Assembly (NCBI GenBank): GCA_019614645.1
Contig: JABWDB010000017.1
Location: forward strand, 4,290,501-4,354,500
DNA: 64,000 bases
Source of the DNA: Stratiolaelaps scimitus
Taxonomy: Eukaryota > Arthropoda > Arachnida > Mesostigmata > Laelapidae
Reading direction: 5' to 3'
The position numbers and the translations under genes are program-made. The notes beneath the pieces are model-generated. The model worked only from the letters and a program-made list of their open reading frames with translations, ran no database searches and was not told the origin of the DNA. This document shows, piece by piece, positions 10,543-24,312 of the stretch (position 1 is its first letter; each line of letters starts with the position of its first letter).

Positions 10543-13500
10543 AGATATTATAAATGCACATATAACGGTTAGTAGTGATGCAGATGTTGGGGTGTATTTG
10601 TCGATTACTCGATTTTTCATGATGCACCAGGCGAAGTGATCGACATCTATATGAACTATTTCGAAGTTAACCAAACCATCGAATAGACTGATATCACCAT
10701 ATTATATGTCTGCGGGGAGATTCTCACGCTCAGAGGATTCTCACCGGCACGTTGCACATCCTGCATAATAAGACCATTGTCTGGATCATCGCATTTAGCC
10801 GATATCTTCTTGCTTATTGTTGTGGGAGAATCAACAGCCCTAGCAACCAAAATACTAGCGATGTTTAGCCAACAGCGGTTCTGCTCCGCAAGAGAATCGC
10901 GAGATTTTCTCGTAGACTCCGGCCGATGAACTCGCTTGCGTAGATCTATCGGCCAAAACCCCCCACCCCCCCCCCGCCCTTTTGGGAGAAGCGTGTATGT
11001 AACTATAATATTATTGTCATCGATTTGATCCCGAGGACGCTTGTGTTCCGGTGGCGGAAGCTATCAGAACGTCAAATGACCACTCATTTTGATTCATTTT
11101 GACATCCCGTTGGATCGGTGATGTCTGCACGAGTGAGTGCATTACGTGTTTCGGGAAGTAAAACATAGCCACTCGTTGAAAGGGCATTGTCCCGGATAGA
11201 GAGATGTTTCTTTTTTTAGACAGTGATCGATATTAGTTCTCATTTCGACAATCGGCCTTGGATGCCTGGTCAGAACGTCGCGACGCCATCGGTGACACAA
11301 ACGCTCGATGAACACATGTTACGGCCGTAGATATATTCGTTTTTATAATAAACGTTGTGGGTTAAGGCTTGTTAGAATATTTGTTTATTGAGATTTTGCT
11401 TGATTCGAGTTTTTCGCGCACTTTTTACACTCGGACTGTATTAGGTGATTTGAAACACAGACATCAACACGCCTTGGGTTTTCGTGCGAAACGTCCTCAT
11501 AATCGGCAAGCTAAACTGCGATGTATTCATTCCACAATTTACTCCACTGCCGTCGATCATTTCGTCCGTCTGTTCAGATATTGCCAGCCTAATTCCAAGC
11601 AAAAGTATCGATGATGAATATGTCTTTTAAACAGCAACCCGACAGTAATCTGCTCATAGTTTACTATATATACCCTCAGACCTGCTAGCTCGATGTTCAA
11701 TGCCTGTTACGAACGTTCAGCCAGAATAAACAACGCTCGATTTTGTTTACAGTTAACTCTTCATGTTAGCGATTTACACACATTTACCCTGGATGTCATT
11801 AAGAGCATCTCAAGTGCACGATATATTGGTTCAAGTCAACCAGGCTACAGTGGTGGCAACGGCTATATTCGATTCGTCCATAATAGCTCGAGCGAGGGAG
11901 TGGCTCCCTTATTCTAGATACCCAATAATAGATGGGTAGGTAGACGCGTCGTACGATCGCCTCTTCTTACGGGCGCACAAAAATTGTTGAGGATCGACAA
12001 TGACAACGGCTTTCTGCAGCGATATTTCCAGTGAATTTGTGGTGACGTCACGTACGGTAACGCATGTGCAAGACGTCGAGGACATTTCAAGAGAGAGAGA
12101 GAGAGAATCAATGTAGATTTTGATTTGATAAACATTTAAAACGAGCACACCGATCATGGGTATAGAGATGACATAATCTTACCTTTTCGATCTTATGATA
12201 GATGCTATGTTGACCTGCGAGCTCGCTGGGTATATATTTGGGGTTTACTAAAAATGTTGATGTTACCAAACAATGCATAAATTTCGCGTCGAATAATCTA
12301 CTCTTCATTGGGGGCTGCGATGCCAGCTTTCTGCATGTTTATTAGAGTATACGCATTTTATAAAAATGTTTACTGATTGGAGCTAAAGCAGAATGTTCTC
12401 AGCGCTAGAAGACGGCGCCGGTGGCCGTTTCTAGTCCTTGAACCAGAACTACGTTCGGATCCCCGAACAGTTGGGTCAATCACTTGCCATCTCAAAAAAA
12501 GCACCTGCAACACAGTCAAGTATACTCAACGCAATCTAGCGTCAATGCTGCGAGCTCGAATACTGTTAATGAGTTGCATCTATCACAGTACGTTGGTCAT
12601 GTCCTCGGCCAGCAGATATACAATCGTTGGTCGTTGTCACATTTCAATCAATCGTCTATTCCATCCTTGATTCTACTCCGCGCCTGACTTTTGCTGTCAT
12701 TGAACCGAATGAGCCTGCCACAGTTGAGCGACTAATTGAGCGCGACCCGCTTCATCTCTCAAGATCTCTCTCTCTCTCCCTCGTTGTGGACGATCTCTTT
12801 TGAAGATCGCTCACTGCCGTCAGCTCGAGTACGGACATCTTCGTCCGATGGTGGGAGCTCCCCTTCATTTGTATCGAAAATTGTCCCAGTTGTCCCACTG
12901 ACAGAGGGAAAAATAACAGCACAAGCGAAGCTCGCTTACTTAAGTTGCCGATCACTGGCGTTGCTCCTGCTCCTGCTGTTGTTGTTATTGTTGCCGCCAA
13001 TACTCCATTCATCCACGACGGGGACAGCAGTCACTGTATCGTTAACGAACAACAAACGTGCACATCCAAGAAAACATCGGCGACGCACAGAGGACGGTGG
13101 ACGGTGCTCGGATGTACCGCCTGGCCTGAACGCTTCTCTCAACCGAATGACCTGAGCCACATTACGGCGCACAGATAGGCGACCACATCAACGAGACGAG
13201 CTGCGGCAGCTGCTGGCAAAAGCTATCACAAACGTATTGGCTGCCATCGCTGCCATCTGTATCATAGGCATTTTCGCACTTTCTCTCTCATCTTGTTGCT
13301 GTTATTGCTGCTGCTGCTGCTGCTACTGCCAGGCGCGGCTGCTATTAGTCCTCGCCATCGGAACAATATCGAAGGGTTAGTGTCGTTATTCGTAGGACGG
13401 TATTCATATTTGTGACTTATTCATAGCGAACCTTATACGATGCTGCGGTTTCGGCGCCCGATCAGGTTAGCGCCTCGACCAGTTTCAACCACAATGAATC

Positions 13501-13893
13501 ATCCGCTTCAGCCGCGGAGGCTGCTGTCGTTTCTCTCTCGCTCTCCTTCGCCTGCCCTCTGTGAGGTCAACCACAATAATTCGAACGGCAGATCTACCGA
13601 TGATCACCAACACTATAGTGTGCGTGCTAAAAGTACACCACGTATGAGATAGATGTATGCCCATTAGCCCTTGAGAGGTAGCCAGGGAAGGGGGTTGTAG
13701 AAAATCCAATGACTTTTCCAAAACTGCTCCGAACATTCACCCTTCGATTGAGATCAATGACGCTGTGCTAGGTATCTTTTTTATTTGATTATGATCAAAA
13801 TAAACTGTGGGTAAAAATTGTATTTAGCAAACAGCTTGGGTTAGCCGATTCACAAGAAGCTGTTGCAAATAGAATTAATATGTATGAGTCTAG

Positions 13894-13929
<36 letters not shown>

Positions 13930-16900
13930 CAAGATCAGACGCCAGAAAATAATAGAATCGTAACATCATCTCCGTTCAGATACACATAAACGCCAGCTGG
14001 ATAAGCCAATCCGTCCAGCTAAAACGTATCTAAATATATGCACTCTCATCCATGACATAATAGATTTGCATCAAGTTGAAATTTCGTGATCGATTGACTT
14101 CGTGATAACACTCGCTTATGAGATAGGCGTTATGGCGATATAGACGAATCCAACGAATAGTTTTCTATGTTGTCATTGAATCGTTTTATTTATTAGCGGC
14201 GTCTCCAAATGTTCACCATATTTTCGTGCATCCAATTCAATTGATTGATTAATTGGAGCGCAGCGCTGCGCCTACAAAGAAAGGCACACACACACACCCA
14301 CACAATATGTAATGTAATAATCTCGGCTCTTCCACGTCAGGCAAATGACTATAATAGAACATATGCATTTATAGATGGATGATATTTTTAAATTTATACA
14401 TGGAAGATGAATGAAGGAGACGAACTATATATTGGATCATTCGCGCACCGCTGAGTCGGACACCGCCTCTAATTTCCTATCGAACAATCGATCGCGCAGT
14501 GGCCGTGACGACATCATCTACTTCATTATCGTCTGGATGTCGCCCTGCTGTACATATTGCACGCACAGATGAGGTAATCTATGTGAGATAGAATATGTAT
14601 AATAGTTGCAATTTAGAAAATAGATGTCTGTAAATGTTGTTGCGCTTGGTACACCTAAATGATCGTTGCGCTCGAAGGGGCTCCATTGACGTTTATCTAC
14701 GCGATTGGACAGTCGAGTGAAATCTATTTAACACGTTCCTTCGTCGGTAGAATCCTGTGGGTAGGTTAGGTATTGGCTGGAGGGCCCCGTGAAGATCCGA
14801 GTAAACATTGTGCAAATCGCTCCAGCGATATCTCAACAGTGCGCCTCCAGCGATGGTGGCTAGAGGCATAGATATGGTGGACGAGACCTCCCACACTCAA
14901 CCTCAACCTGATACGAATTCAATGAACTTGAATACGCTCGACCCGCCAAGGAGTTGCCAAGTCTCTGTACATTAATCAACGGTTAGTCGTCTAGTGAATA
15001 CGATATGATATTAAATCGACTTCACGCGGCCACGCGCACGCCAACTGATTGTACTATATCGATCCCTATCGAGCATAAGAGAGAACTTCTCTTCTATTGT
15101 CATCTTGTCCAAGGATGCTTTTATTTCCTTTTCGAAATAAGTCAGCAGCGAAAGGGCACGACCTAACCGAAAGCGCTATGAAGTCTATGAATCCGTGGGG
15201 TATGTGTGTAAGGCACGATTGATCAAGAAATAGCCCACTATGTGCCTATTGAGTGCCTCCCTCAGTGAATTTGTCAACAACAATTTCGCGGCCAGCACTA
15301 ACGTTATCCTCTTATCTGTCTCGATCAAACGGTCGACTGTGACGAAGCTGTGCCTTTCGGTCGGGTAATTCCCCCGATTTTGCTAGCTCCCACCGCCTGC
15401 GTGTGGTCTCCGTTGCTGCTCTTTGAGGGGTGGCAATTCGATCTAGACTAAGATTTGCGCCCGTCAGATCTATTCTTTGTGCGAGAGAACCTAGATGCAC
15501 ATCATTCGTGTACAAATGTCCGTCTATAGGATTAGACTTAGAACGCTGCCGACAACAGCTAGAAATAGGCCACAAAGGATTTTGCCGTTGAGTTGACTTT
15601 TTGCTGATCGGAAGCATAGAGAAAAAGCTACGGTTGTCGTTTTGCCCGCATACATTGTACGGTTTAGCATTATAGCAACATTATAGCCGATCTGCCGCTG
15701 TTAAGTTGTCAGTCAATAAGTGTCTATTGTATTCTGATGGGAAATTCGGTGCCACCGTGGCGTCGCTCCGCTGCGAACGGACTGAGAAAGATACATAAGA
15801 TGCTAAACTTTACGTGAGGTCCTATTGCAATTAGTGTTATTAAGGCTACGGTTATTATTATTATTATTACCGGGAAATGTCATCGGAGCTAGAGATATCA
15901 TGGGTACCACTCATAATATTTCGCCTACAATTGAAGAACACAAGAGCGAATTGCCAACATCGAATTGCTTTGTTAGCCAAAAACGGTGGTTCATAATCGA
16001 TTCTACATTTATGTAGGTACAATAACATCGGCGTTATGACATTTAACTAGCCGGCATCATTATGTGTTGACACGATATTGAGATAATAGCGACTAATATC
16101 ACCTGCCATAGCGCTGAACATCCCTAGCAATAGGAACGATGCTATGAAAGTATTGGCTTAATGTGCGTAAAACGCCCTTCTCAACATATACGATGCTGCA
16201 TCAGGCATTCCCGTCAGAGTGGGTTGCTCTCATTAAACCATAGGTGTGAAGAGATCAAAACATATGATTGAGGTCCGTTAGCGGACACCTCTGACAAATT
16301 GCAGCGATCAGTGCAGATCATCACGAAATGACATCTTCGCCAGTTTCCCAGTTACGTCAGTCGTTCATCAGCATGTGACGTTGAGCCGCGTCACGATCAG
16401 CGATAACAGTAAAAGAAAAGAAAAGGAAAAACGTCCCAACACAACATAGGAAAGGTTCTTCAACATCTGCCGCTCCAATAAGTCGGCATCTGTTTATCTC
16501 TTTGGTCGCACCTCATCTCGACCCGTCCCATCCCTGTTTCCCTATTCGAGGTTCGGACGAATGTAGCATCCCGTGCAAATGTGAACTATACGACAATCGT
16601 TCGACTATCGCTGTCAGCTGTCATTAACCGTAAATGAGGTGTGATTTGTTCTCGTCAATATCCTTCTACTCTCTGTTTATACATCGTTTTTCCTCCAGGT
16701 GGGATACCTCCTACGTCGAAACGGCTTCAACGTCGAGAATGAGTGCCTCGATGTTCGGCCGTTTGCTATGGCCTCTACGGCCAAATTCTACTCATTCTAT
16801 TTGATTCGTTTACGGATGCGCCATCATATCGACATGGCTGTGCGGCGGTCCCAGGCGCAACGAGTGAATAGATCATGCCTGCATATGGTCTAGTCAGCCT

Positions 16901-18744
16901 GTCGCTTCTCGGATGCATATTCTGTTACGGGTGCATCCATATCCGAGGGTTGGCTATCACACGGAAGGCTGTATCACGTGCAGAGCAACGGACAGAAGAA
17001 GCTACTCATGACCTCTTCGTTGTTGTCGGGCCATCGATGTGGCCGTAACGGTCTCGTCTGAGGAGATATGTCATAGATCGGAAGGCAATGCGGTGTTGTC
17101 TTCTGAAAGGGACGATCGGCTACCAACACAAACGGGATACGGTACAACGAACCGCTCAAATCAGCTCAGATCGAACAGGCGACCACCGCCAGAAAGACGT
17201 AGAATATAGACGGTCGATGCAAATGAGTGCCATAGTATCGCCGGTAAAGACGGCTAAACACGGATGATTGTAAATAGTGGGCCATTCTATTAACGCGTAA
17301 TGTTTAATATGATGGTGGCAACTTTTGTATCTTAGCCATTTTCAGCTCAAGGTCCAGCGAACTGTCGCAATCTTCCCGAATACGTTTAGTCGAGAACGAA
17401 TGGCAGAGGGATCTGCCTCGATTTGGTTCTTGGTACTTTGATTTATAGCTTGGCATATGTAGGTAGCCACGCAGTCACGGTTGACTAACGAGAATGTCGT
17501 GGTATTTCCTTCTCGTAAAATATTCCAATTTGTCTTCACTACACGCTCATACAGGTAAGATACAGAGCAATGTTTTGTTCCCATATTCAGGCTCGTGTTT
17601 AGATCTGACTGAATGAATATGATCACCTAGTAACCCATAACAATAACACTGATTCATCACAGGGGCCGATATAGAAATATTTTCTGGCTTCTACTCGCCT
17701 ACCGTCGTAACATTACAAACGCGCCTCTTCAAATACAGTCCGGCACACATAAGCGGTTGCGTACGTGCCGGGGCTTTCCACTTAAAGCCTTGTACCCGAG
17801 CCCAAGTCATTTGGAGAAAGAAGAGTCTTGTGGAGAACAGGGAACTACCGCAAGAAAGAAATACGGAACGACAAAATGATCACAAAAATAGATACCACAA
17901 CGGATGTGATGTCCAATTTACACAGCCACCATATAAGGTACCAGCGACGATATCACAATTAAAACAAGTAGTAATTATTTTTTTTTTTTTGTTGTTGTTG
18001 TTGTTGAAGCTACAATGCATTGTAGCAACACATACGAAGGTAAATTACAAGAGAAAGAACGCTGACCTTAACCATTTACTTCGGGTCCTAGTTATACAAA
18101 AAAAATGTGATGGCATGGATGTACTCGACCCGTTACCAGCAAAATGTAACATAAGTGACATCTACCTTTGTTTTAAGTTCTACAACGGGTCAGTTCGCAC
18201 CAAAAGGAAATAAATCGTCCGGCGACAGCAAACTACAAATTCAAATTTTCAGGACTGCTTACGACACAGCTATGCACGTACCGCGATATCGTAGATTCTA
18301 ATATTTGCGAATACAAAGGACTGTAAACAGCAACTCGAATCAAGAAATGAGGCCATTTGTTTTCGCGTTCGTAAGTAAATGGGTTAGCTGTTTGTCGCAC
18401 GCCAGTTTTCTTAATGGTCATATCAAATGGATCTTTCTTGCGTAAAGGGTGCAGTAGAAATATTAAGATTGGCGTTTGTGGATTATTAGATCATAATTAA
18501 TTAGTCGCTACATTTCTCATTGTACGTAAATCATTCTGCGGTGCAAACATGTTCCTTATCATATCAGTTATTGCAACAGGCACACGGATGGCCCTTCCAC
18601 ATCTAGGATCATTGTACGTTAAAATATTTATTCACGTTATCTGTAAACTCTGTAGATTTGTAGTTATTTTTTTTGTCTAAAAGCATTCGTGTACCTGTAG
18701 TGCCAAAACCATCACACACCTTAGTAAAGACAACATCAACTCTG
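10543..18744. other. non-coding stretch with microsatellites
   Basis: I recognise no gene here. Features seen are a C-rich run at 10959-10979, a GA run at 12090-12107, a long AT run at 13895-13925, an ATT run at 15850-15869, and a T12 run followed by (GTT)n at 17978-18006 that could be the tail of a minus-strand retroposon. A GC-richer segment at about 12700-13640 carries CTG/TTG triplet runs and is annotated separately. Open frames in this stretch are low-complexity or short. Confidence 0.55.
12700..13640. other. GC-richer segment, possible promoter or UTR
   Basis: This segment stands out from the surrounding AT-rich DNA by higher GC, CpG-containing runs and CTG/TTG triplet repeats (near 12960-12990 and 13300-13325). 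The overlapping frames on both strands are made mostly of Leu or Ser/Arg runs that come from the repeats, so I do not call a protein. In arthropod genomes such stretches often mark 5' untranslated exons or promoters. That is an inference from composition only. Confidence 0.2.
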
Positions 18745-19439
18745 TCAATGTTGTAGCGTCCAGCAATTTGCTTGATGATACGATTCTAAGCTTTTCTCGA
18801 TAGTATCGACGTGTATTTTTTTAACGAAATGTCTCCACATTACGAAACAGTTCGTCAGTTTAGGGACAACAATAATTTTGTACAAATTGACGTAGAAACG
18901 CTCCCGTTTTACGAGGAAACGTCGTAAAATTGTGCGGCAAACTAGAGATGCGGATTTTACCACTCAGATCGCGTGTAGATATCTATATATAAAAATCTAA
19001 ACCAGCACTCTAGAAAATTCCACTCATAAATATTTTTTTTTAATTTAAAAATTTTACTATCATTTCATGGGTCGCCTATAAATCTTCAGGTCCGCAAATT
19101 TAAAGCGGAGGACTTTACAATCAACTCAATCGAACGCCTTGGACAGATCAAGGTAGATGTAGTTAAATCGTAAACTGCCATTTCTATGAAGCCGTCACAT
19201 CGAAAAGTTTGTGTAGCGGTCGATCTCCTCATTGTGAAACCGTACGCGCGCTGATCTAATACAGCAAAACTTTCTGAAAAGCGAAGCCATCTATTCGACA
19301 AATAGTGTGTCTCAAATATAGTGCAGGCAAGATATTCCCTTGCACCCGCACGGTAGTAAATGCCGCTAATTAATGCCGGCCTTTGTAAGCGCTGACCTTC
19401 GCCGGATGTCATCAAGCAGAGAAGCATCTCACGACACAT
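18745..19439 (-). mobile_element. decayed LINE reverse transcriptase fragment (CR1/jockey-like)
   Basis: Two pieces of a non-LTR retrotransposon reverse transcriptase lie in order on the minus strand. The upstream piece (19439 to about 19086) contains a GFTMRRSTATQ run matching the GFRKGRST block of LINE RTs. In a shifted frame it also has YLDLSKAFD, the first catalytic-Asp block, followed directly by a stop codon. The downstream piece (18963-18745) contains FYVNLYKIIVVPKL followed by a Trp, typical of the region after the palm (the thumb). The segment between, where the YADD block would be expected, is short, AT-rich and unrecognisable. Frame changes, the stop and the missing central block show a dead copy. 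Assignment to CR1 or jockey is by general similarity only. Confidence 0.72.
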
Positions 19440-20602
19440 CGGCTTTTATCTAATCTGCCCAAAGGGGACATTCGTGTCGGTTACAGGGTGTTGACAAATT
19501 TGATCGTCTTCTTTTAATCCACAAGGGATCCGAACTTTGAAATAATAATATCAAACACTATATTCAAAGGTATAATGTAATTGTTACAAGTCTCACTTAT
19601 GTGCATTTTCAATTATGGCTCCGGTTGCGCACGTTGCGTGCCCGTGTTGTGCGCGTGATAGTCTCCAGGGGACTAAATCATTTACACATTTTTTCGTGGC
19701 TATAAATTTTGGGAGTATATTCCTTCTGGATCTAGTCGTAGTTTCGACAATATCAACTATTTTTGCAACCATCGTCGGTTGTTTCAACATAATTTTTTGA
19801 AGCAAGACTATATCTAAGGCGTTAAGACGCTGGACGACATCTACAATATTTACGTTCTCTTTGTCACATTTAGATTTATATGCCACTCGTCTCGGACGTG
19901 CAATACAATAGCAATATTAAAGCGCATTAGCGGTATTGCGGTAACAGTTACATTGATTATACATTTCGTTCATAGTAACTTGCATAGTCATCAGTTATCG
20001 GACACGGACGATCACGAATACATGTAGATGATGTTGCTTTGAGAATCATTCCGCGCGTTTTCATGCCCGCGTCTTCGATAATCCAATGACGCTGTAGACT
20101 AAATATATAAGATGATATGCTGCAGCATATCATTGCCACACAGAATCGGTATTTGTATTTAATGTTTACGTTATCTTTCTAAAATGAATCCTACGTTAGC
20201 ATGAGCAAGGATACTGTCGACGCTTAGCGTGACTACAGCTTCCGTTTCGTAAACTTCTCCCTTCGCTCAAGTCACGCAGGAGAGATGGGGGTGACGAACA
20301 AATGCAATCGACCTATGAGCGCTATGTAAACCTATGAGCGAATGGTTATGACACAGCTCAGCGCGGGTACTGTCAAAAGCAGGGAACGGACCTGGTATAG
20401 AACACGAGAAAGTTTCGACGTAACTGGGTCAGTTCGCTTAAGATTGCGAAGGTCTTTGTGTATCGATTCTCGTCTTAACGGTCAGTGTTGTAGAGCACTC
20501 AATAGCCAGTTCATGGTGGACAGCGTCCCCAGGCAATACTCGACAATGCTATAATAATTGTTAGCCACTCAAGCTAATATAGAGAGTGCAGTGCGTTCCC
20601 TT

Positions 20603-20631
20603 GGTTCACACCCAGCGATTGGGTGTGAGCC
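20603..20631. repeat. 12-bp-stem hairpin
   Basis: GGTTCACACCCA is followed by a five-base spacer (GCGAT) and then TGGGTGTGAGCC. The arms pair over 12 positions with one G-T wobble. There is no following T run and no adjacent gene on either strand, so a bacterial-type terminator reading does not apply. The function is unknown; it may be part of a structured transcript or a remnant of an element end. Confidence 0.75.
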
Positions 20632-20950
20632 GACCACAGCGGTTGATGACCCGTAAGGCGCCGGTAAAGGCGCGGCCTCCTCACCATCTATAGAGCTAGA
20701 AGTCATCTTAGTTAGGCTATTCTTACTGCTTTTCGGTGCCGTATTTTACGTCATCTCGTTGTTGTATCTCGTTGAAACGTAACGTCCCTACGATTGACTC
20801 CAATAGAAACATTCGAATCAGCCGTTACTACCGTTAATAACAATAACAATAATACCACTAAGCGGAGAGCAGAGACAGAATAAAACGGAATTATTTTATG
20901 TAGATATCACCAGACCAGCCGGTTCCCCTGCGACCAACCACGGTCCCATT

Positions 20951-21009
20951 TGAACAAGCGTTAAGGGTCCTGGTAGCAGACCCATTGAGCCCCTTAACGT
21001 CCTTGTTCA
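20951..21009. repeat. 17-bp-arm hairpin with 2-nt bulge
   Basis: The left arm (20951-20967, TGAACAAGCGTTAAGGG) pairs fully with the right arm (20991-21009) except for a two-base bulge on the right. The 23-nt loop holds a smaller competing GGGTC/GACCC pair. The total length of about 59 nt is on the short side for a microRNA precursor. It could be a small foldback element or a structured RNA. It lies about 320 bp from another strong hairpin. Confidence 0.75.
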
Positions 21010-21603
21010 GGTAGATTTACCGATGTATTCGTATCTTTAATCCACGTTAGACATAGTTTTTTGCGCAGAAGTAGCTTTCGATATTGGGTGGGTTCGTATC
21101 AATTTTTATGGAACTGTTAGGAGTGAAATTCGTAATTGAAACCAAATTGTCGTCGTGGTGTGAACTGTTCGGGTCCTGTTCATCAACAATAGAGAGCACA
21201 TTAATGCTGAGTTCGAGGTCACAGACTTAATGAATATCAGCATGCGACTATTCGCTCGAGCTTAGATTGCTGTATAAATTAAGGCAACATATGTTATCCG
21301 ACATTTGCACCATTAACTGTTTTTGTAATTGTTTCACCGTTTGGTGGGCCAGTGCAGTATTACCAATGATAAGGACTGTATTTGAGGGTCTTCCGCTGTC
21401 AGGTATTAATATATCATGGTCGCACATATTGTTCATGTTGCCATATTAATTAAAATGTGACCAACATAAGTGTCTCTCGAGCACCAACGGCACGAGTTCG
21501 CTTTTGTAAAGATAAGAAACACAGCGTTATTAAGACACAAAAAAATAGTTGTCAGATTGTCAGTCTCCCAAGTACACCCCATATTCAGTAGCTTGCAATT
21601 TAT

Positions 21604-21692
21604 TTAAACGGGTCCGTTTTATGCAGCAATGCGAAAGCGGTTCCGTAGACGTTAAATTTCCGTTAAGGCCCCCGAGGGAGTGAGCCCGGAAT
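21604..21692 (+). repeat. short interspersed repeat, copy A
   Basis: This is one of five related copies in the window. It shares the order TTTAAA-GGGTCCGT, ATG-AGCAATGC, GAAAGC-GTT, GTAGACGTTAAAT and GTGAGCCCGGA with the other copies, with scattered changes. It is a diverged member of the family whose clearest member is at 49108-49195. No coding capacity is seen. Confidence 0.65.
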
Positions 21693-24284
21693 AGGTTAGC
21701 TTACAGCTATTCAGCTATTAACCATCGAATCTATCAGCCACCCTCGGCAACGAAGAAGACGAGAATTTGTCCCAAGATGAAATCAACAGTTCAACTGCGC
21801 CGGTAGACTACGAGAAGCATGCTCCGTATCCATTAAAGGCGAAACGAAATCAAAAAAACAAATCGATTATGAACGTCTACGAGCGGCCGTGTAATCGCGT
21901 ATCGGTATCGGCGTTTAATCTTTTACATTGATCATCCTACATCTACCTGTCATTTGCTCGGTTTGACAATAATCACAGCCTGCTGCTGCTACCACCATAA
22001 GAGTATCATTTAATGTTCTGCCACCGCGCGTTCAACGAGTGAGTGCTAATGCGTCACGGTCGTCATGAACGGGAGACATAGAACGGCTATTTGAATGGCG
22101 CACACTGGTCGGATATTCGATGGAGCTGAAATGATCGGGCTATAGTTGACTATAGTCGATGTATCGAGCAGATGACTGACGTTCATCCCTTGAAAATTAT
22201 GTTTGGAAAAATTGGATTTGTGTGCAATGATAATTATCTCGATTGCGAGTATTCTCTTGGTTCATACATATTATGGACTTGGCTGATATCCACGTGCGGT
22301 AATTGAAACAACAAAATACTCGGGCCATGCATTAACAACACGAGCGGTATACGCGCCATGTTGTATATTCAATTTTGTTACATTATGTGTAGCACACTTC
22401 TTGCCTCCTCACTGCTTCAATGCAGTGTTTATTGCCTTCACTTCTAATAGCAATTAGTCGGATAGTTTGTCATTACGGTCATTATCAACAATGATTGGTA
22501 AGCCCTGCCGAATGTCAACTATTGACACAACAAATCTCTGTCATTCCACGATACAATATGGATGAATTGGCACCGGCAGTACTATACAGTAATGCGGTCG
22601 CCGCTTACAGCCACATACATACACGCGCGAACTTAATTTTTCAACGCACTGGGCGGTCCCTGTCTGGCGACAATCCATGGTCGCCGTTGGTGCCGACTCC
22701 GCCGCCGCCGCTACCACCGTCCAATTGTGGTAAATGCACAAACGCAAATGGTCGTGCAATTAACGGTGTGTCCGTCCACACGTTCGAAATGTCTACACAG
22801 CGTACATATTGCTATATCACACGCTGGCTGTGATCCACATAGCGCTCATCTGAACGGGGAGAGTTGAGAGGAAGGTAGAAAGATGAAGGGTCCACAGGTT
22901 GTTTATGGACACCCTGATCTAAGATGACGACACGAGCCTCTCATTAGTTGTCTCGAGGTTGATCCCTTTTTCGCTGTTGGCGAACGACTGATTCGGTGGT
23001 GTCCACCCCGTCGCTTCAGTGCCGCCGACTTCGGCAGCACTGTGCCAGTGTCTGCGGTCGAGGCCGCGTCACCATATGCTTCCTCCCATGTAACATTTTG
23101 CAAATGAACAAAAAGGGCGCTGTCTCAAAGTCAGCTGGTCCTCCGCCCACACGACCGACATGGACGCGAAAACGGCAATAACACAATGATAGCAACAACA
23201 GCAAACACAAGCGATCCACCAGTCGACTAATGGTAGCTACTAACGGAGATCATCTCCGGACCTATCCCAACTCGTCGTCTTGGCTGCGACTTGGGGCTGA
23301 GAGGTTGAGCTTTTCGGTAAATGTTCCTCTGTGGGTATTTTTCTTCTCCTGGTCCCTTCTCACATTCACCAGAGAACATCGATACGTGAGCATTGCTGCG
23401 ATGAATTGCGATTGTGTGGAAACGTACTTCTCAAGAGTTGGGCACATTAGTGACTCAAGAGGACGTATGCGCTGATGGTGCAAATCGATCGTAGTTAAAT
23501 CCGCCCATCTTTCTACGAAGCGGGCTGTGCTTTTCGATGTCACCGGCATCATCGCCAAATACGCCTGAGGCTCATCAGCTTTATTTTCCTTTCGGGCGTT
23601 AAACGAACGACGGTACGGGTGACTCTCATCAGGTGGCTCTGACTAATTATTAGTTACCACCCCTGAAGTCTGCGACAACGGACGAGTGAAATACATAATT
23701 ATGGGCCTGACATGTAACGAGTTGTCTAGACCCTAGGTTGTTGTTTGACGTTCGTTATTCCCTGTTTCGGATAACTCTGCTCATCGAGAAACGCCTTTGT
23801 CTTTTTGAACTTTCCCGTTCAAAACGTCAGGTCTTGTGTGGTTGATCTCATGCGCCCTGATTGAACCAATTTGGGCACATGCAAATTCACCGTTTTTATA
23901 CACGCAATCTGTTATGAAATGAAACACGTAAATCATCTTTGCAATTCATTCTCTGCTTTGCAGCGGAGGTGGCTGCTCCTGTGGTGATGCAAGAGGTTTA
24001 GAACTGCCGCGGTGGCCGTCAAAATTTGAGCCCCAAATATTAGCTCAGTGCGCTGTCACGTTTGGCCAACCATCATAAATATCGTAACTCTCAGTCCCCG
24101 TAATATATCTGAAATTCGTCCATATTACGCCCACGCGCGATATGGTTCCAACATGCTGGAGGTATACGCAGCAGCCCTTAGAGCTAGCCCTGAGAAACGT
24201 CAAACTGAGCTTACATCAGGCTTTGTCATCCACTGTCGATTGAATGACAATTTGATGATCTTTCTTCTCGTATAAATCACATAC

Positions 24285-24312
24285 GTTTAATCAGCCATCG
24301 GGCTGATTAAAC
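24285..24312. repeat. perfect 12-bp inverted repeat
   Basis: GTTTAATCAGCC and GGCTGATTAAAC flank a four-base loop (ATCG). It is followed about 230 bp later by a second perfect hairpin (24543-24563). No gene lies next to it and the function is unknown. Confidence 0.8.

Larger units (their letters stand above)
19440..21603. other. non-coding stretch with hairpins
   Basis: No gene is supported here. Short frames such as the minus-strand one at 19593-19886 have no recognisable domain. The notable content is two strong inverted repeats, at 20603-20631 and 20951-21009, described separately. Confidence 0.55.

Noticed and set aside
12736..13155. 139-codon plus-strand frame with a long Leu run
   Set aside because: The Leu run comes from a CTG/TTG repeat and the rest has no domain; frames on the other strand are equally open.
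16699..16893. possible exon after a good acceptor-like TTTTTCCTCCAG
   Set aside because: No matching donor at the end, and no recognisable protein.
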